Of a stretch of 64,000 bases of DNA, positions 61,947-64,000 are shown in pieces. The DNA is taken from assembly GCA_030168575.1 (NCBI GenBank), contig CP115555.1:930001-994000 (forward strand), given 5' to 3'. Each line of letters begins with the position of its first letter. Within the stretch, counting starts at the first letter, position 1. This DNA comes from Methanomassiliicoccales archaeon LGM-RCC1. Lineage in GTDB: Archaea > Thermoplasmatota > Thermoplasmata > Methanomassiliicoccales > Methanomethylophilaceae. A program made the position numbers and the translations under genes. Under the pieces are notes generated by a model. That model made no database searches. It had not been told where the DNA came from and saw only the letters and a list, made by a program, of their open reading frames with translations.

Positions 61947-63221
61947 ATGAGCGGTCATTCCATCACGGTTTCCAAGACCTCCGGAGGTATACCGGTCGTA
62001 GTGGAGAACATCCCCGGCAGCGAGAGCATCGCATACATGATCGGCGTCGCCACCGGATCCAGGGACGAGACCTCGGACATCTTCGGATTATCGCATCTTC
62101 TGGAGCACACGGTGTTCAGGGAGACCAAGACCATGGACTCCTACCAGATGGCCAAGGAGATCGAGGGTGCCGGAGGGGAGCTCAACGCCTTCACCGGAAG
62201 GGAGATGACCGCATTCTACGGGATCACTATCAACGAGACTGCAGATGTCGCCAGGAGGATCGTCGGGGACATCGTGGCCAACCCGCTCATCAATGAGAAC
62301 GCCACCGAGCTCGAGAAGAAGATCGTGCTGCAGGAGCTCAGCATGGTCAAGAGCGAACCCGAGAGGTACATCCACGATTTGTTCAGCATGGTGCTCTGGA
62401 AGGGGCACGAGCTCTGCCAGGACGAGGGAGGCGACGAGAAGCTCGTCGCCGGCATGACCTACAAGGACCTCAGAGCCTACTACGACGAGAAGTACAGGAT
62501 CCCCAACCTGTCCGTCTATGCCGTCGGCACGCCTGACATGGACGAGACCGTCGCATGGGCAGAGGAGACCCTGGATGGCATGGCTGGAGGCAAGAGGAAC
62601 GTCAGGACCGCTCCGCCGACGCCCAAAGGGAAGTACGAGTTTGTGGCAAGCGATTCGGAGCATTATCAGGTGGCCATGGGATTCGAGGCCTACGGAGCAT
62701 CCCATAAGGACCGCACGGCGGCATCGATGCTCTCTGCCATACTCGGTTCCGGAACCAGCTCAAGGCTCTTCCAGGATGTCAGGGAGAAGAAGGCCCTGGT
62801 CTATTCCATCTTCAACAGCATATCTCAGAACAGCGACGCAAGCTCCTTCGCCACGTACATGTCATGCACCAAAGGAAACGTGATCGAGGCAATGGAGACA
62901 ACTTCCCAGGTCTTAGGCAAGTTCCTCGCCGAGGGTCTGGAGAAGGGGGAGCTGGAGAGGGCCAAGAGGCTCGTCAAAGGTTCTAACATCAGAGCGATGG
63001 AGTCGACGGACAACCGTCTCTACAGGCTCGGGGTCAACCACATGCTGAACGAGAGCACAGAGACGCTGGAGCAGCGTCTTCAGAAGATCGACGCTGTCAC
63101 GGAGGACGATGTCATGAGGGTCGCGAGGGATATCCTCAAGCCGGACCAGATGAACATTGTGGTCCTGGGGAAGAACAACAGGACCTTCAAGAAGCTCGAT
63201 CTCAGCTCTTTTGCTTTCTGA
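61947..63221 (+). CDS. M16-family zinc peptidase
   Basis: 424 residues. Inverted zinc motif LSHLLEHTVFRET near residue 48 (HxxEH), with the distal Glu in ELEKKIVLQELSMVKSEPERY about 75 residues later; C-terminal M16 half with GTGxxSRLFQDVREKKALVYSI. It resembles processing peptidases such as PqqL/YmxG/MPP-beta and probably acts as a cytoplasmic oligopeptidase or peptide maturase. Its 3' end overlaps the convergent maturation protease gene by 20 bases. Confidence 0.9.
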   Translation: MSGHSITVSKTSGGIPVVVENIPGSESIAYMIGVATGSRDETSDIFGLSHLLEHTVFRETKTMDSYQMAKEIEGAGGELNAFTGREMTAFYGITINETADVARRIVGDIVANPLINENATELEKKIVLQELSMVKSEPERYIHDLFSMVLWKGHELCQDEGGDEKLVAGMTYKDLRAYYDEKYRIPNLSVYAVGTPDMDETVAWAEETLDGMAGGKRNVRTAPPTPKGKYEFVASDSEHYQVAMGFEAYGASHKDRTAASMLSAILGSGTSSRLFQDVREKKALVYSIFNSISQNSDASSFATYMSCTKGNVIEAMETTSQVLGKFLAEGLEKGELERAKRLVKGSNIRAMESTDNRLYRLGVNHMLNESTETLEQRLQKIDAVTEDDVMRVARDILKPDQMNIVVLGKNNRTFKKLDLSSFAF

Positions 63222-63711
63222 AATCGTCGATAAGGTACAGCACCGCATCGCACGCCTTGGGCACCGCGGCTTCGATCTCGGGAGTCATGGTCTCGGTCAT
63301 GGTTTTGATGTCCTGGACCTCGATCGCGATGAACATGATCTTCTCGGGCATGATCTCCGGATCCATTTGGCGTCCGATCTTTATCGCAGTGGGGAGGTTG
63401 ACATCGTGAGTGGCCGCTTCCCCGATCTTGCTGTCGAAATCCGATTCCGAATAGATTACTATGGTCCCGGGACCGTATTCGCCGGTCATGATGGCATCGA
63501 CTATGATGGCCATCCTGTAACCGTGGATGACAGGCAGGATGTCCAATCCTCCGACCGCTTCCTGGTGGCAGTCCACGCTGTCCAGGTGCATATCCTCAAC
63601 GGCCTGCGATACCCTCAGTCCGACGGCATCGTCGCACATGATCGGGCTGCCCAGTCCTACAACGGCGATCTCGGAGTTCCTGTCCATCTTATCGGACACC
63701 CTATGGAGCAT
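63202..63711 (-). CDS. Hydrogenase-maturation-type protease (HycI/HoxM/FrhD family)
   Basis: 169 residues from ATG 63711, about 25 bases after a TATA on the minus strand; an open frame extends to 63777. Family motifs: IAVVGLGSPIMCDDAVGLRVSQAVED with the metal-sensing Asp, and VDCHQEAVGGLDILPVI then AIIVDAIMTGEYGPGTIVIY. These proteases remove the C-terminal peptide of [NiFe]-hydrogenase large subunits after nickel insertion. Which hydrogenase is served cannot be told from this window. Confidence 0.85.
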   Translation of the reverse strand: MLHRVSDKMDRNSEIAVVGLGSPIMCDDAVGLRVSQAVEDMHLDSVDCHQEAVGGLDILPVIHGYRMAIIVDAIMTGEYGPGTIVIYSESDFDSKIGEAATHDVNLPTAIKIGRQMDPEIMPEKIMFIAIEVQDIKTMTETMTPEIEAAVPKACDAVLYLIDDFRKQKS

Positions 63712-63738
63712 CCCATTTATCATCTTTTCAGGGATTAG

Positions 63739-63752
63739 CTTTATCTTTTTTG
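63739..63752. promoter_or_regulatory. Divergent TATA region (maturation protease / ModE-like regulator)
   Basis: CTTTATCTTTTTTGG lies about 27 bases from both ATG 63711 (minus) and ATG 63770 (plus). Both genes would be leaderless. Confidence 0.5.
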
Positions 63753-63769
63753 GTAACACTCTCTGTGAT

Positions 63770-64000
63770 ATGCGCATCCAGGCGGAGAGCTCTCAGATCA
63801 TCAACGGCAAGACCGTCACCACCCGTCAGCTGGAGGCCCTGCTGGCGGTCCAGGAGACCAACAGTCAGAGCGCCGCCGCAAGGAAGCTCGGGATATCCGT
63901 TCCTGTCCTCCACAAGTACATCTCGTTCATCGAGGAGGCCGCAGGCGAGCCCGTGCTGATCACCACCCCGGCAGGATCTGCATTGACCGCCGCAGGTAAG
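63770..64000 (+). CDS. ModE/LysR-like DNA-binding regulator, N-terminal part
   Basis: 77 codons to the window edge. The helix-turn-helix TTRQLEALLAVQETNSQSAAARKLGISVPVLHKYISFIEEAAGEPVLIT is of the LysR/ModE type, followed by the typical T-x-x-G-x-x-L-T-x-x-G segment (TTPAGSALTAAGK). In archaea such domains are often joined to a molybdate- or effector-binding part, which here lies beyond the edge. Confidence 0.7.
   Translation, partial: MRIQAESSQIINGKTVTTRQLEALLAVQETNSQSAAARKLGISVPVLHKYISFIEEAAGEPVLITTPAGSALTAAGK

Overview
The window reads as chromosomal DNA of a methanogenic archaeon, most likely of the order Methanomassiliicoccales (class Thermoplasmata). The evidence is archaeal information genes (aRF1 release factor, archaeal-type UMP kinase, pyruvoyl arginine decarboxylase, PurP, CbiZ), archaeal TATA boxes about 25 bases before many start codons (often leaderless), the end of a corrinoid/CoM methyltransferase-type gene at the left edge, and several very large signal-peptide/C-terminal-anchor surface proteins. 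Every intact coding region I list ends in TGA or TAA and none in TAG, as expected where UAG is reserved for pyrrolysine. The lineage call is inference from gene content; no marker gene was searched.

Layout. 1-3.4 kb: methyltransferase end, an AbiL/RloAB-like ATPase pair, and three small two-helix membrane proteins. 3.5-21.4 kb: a surface-protein island with three tandem 1,470-1,520 residue secreted, membrane-anchored proteins. The first two each have a winged-helix regulator gene beside them and an almost identical structured leader of about 200 nt. A Fic protein and a decayed RES-like gene sit between them. 21.4-27.2 kb: small membrane proteins, a four-gene ABC transporter/S41-like/TetR operon behind duplicated promoter elements, and a truncated ATPase. 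27.4-33.2 kb: UMP kinase, a second Fic protein, a phosphopantetheinyl transferase, an EamA transporter and a second AbiL-like pair whose second gene is broken.

33.3-43.2 kb holds the most striking unit. A two-module non-ribosomal peptide synthetase (C-A-T-C-A-T-reductase) is translationally coupled to a single-span exported protein, then a membrane SpoIIE-type phosphatase fused to a GHKL kinase domain, and a STAS antagonist: a complete Rsb-like partner-switching set in an organism without sigma factors. The phosphopantetheinyl transferase at 29.6 kb can activate its carrier domains. 43-45.5 kb: a PHP protein and an Rpn-type nuclease followed by a free-standing copy of its C-terminal part.

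45.6-64 kb is mostly housekeeping: aRF1-ArgS-acetyltransferase, PurP, tRNA-Gln, adenylate kinase, two tandem CbiZ-type genes, a GlcD-type oxidase, site-2 protease, HAD hydrolase, a PAPS-reductase/ferredoxin fusion, arginine decarboxylase, PAC2 protein, M16 peptidase, a hydrogenase-maturation-type protease and the start of a ModE-like regulator. AT-rich islands around the AbiL, Fic and truncated ATPase genes, each with palindromic or repeated promoter elements, suggest horizontally acquired defence or toxin-type genes in a GC-richer backbone.
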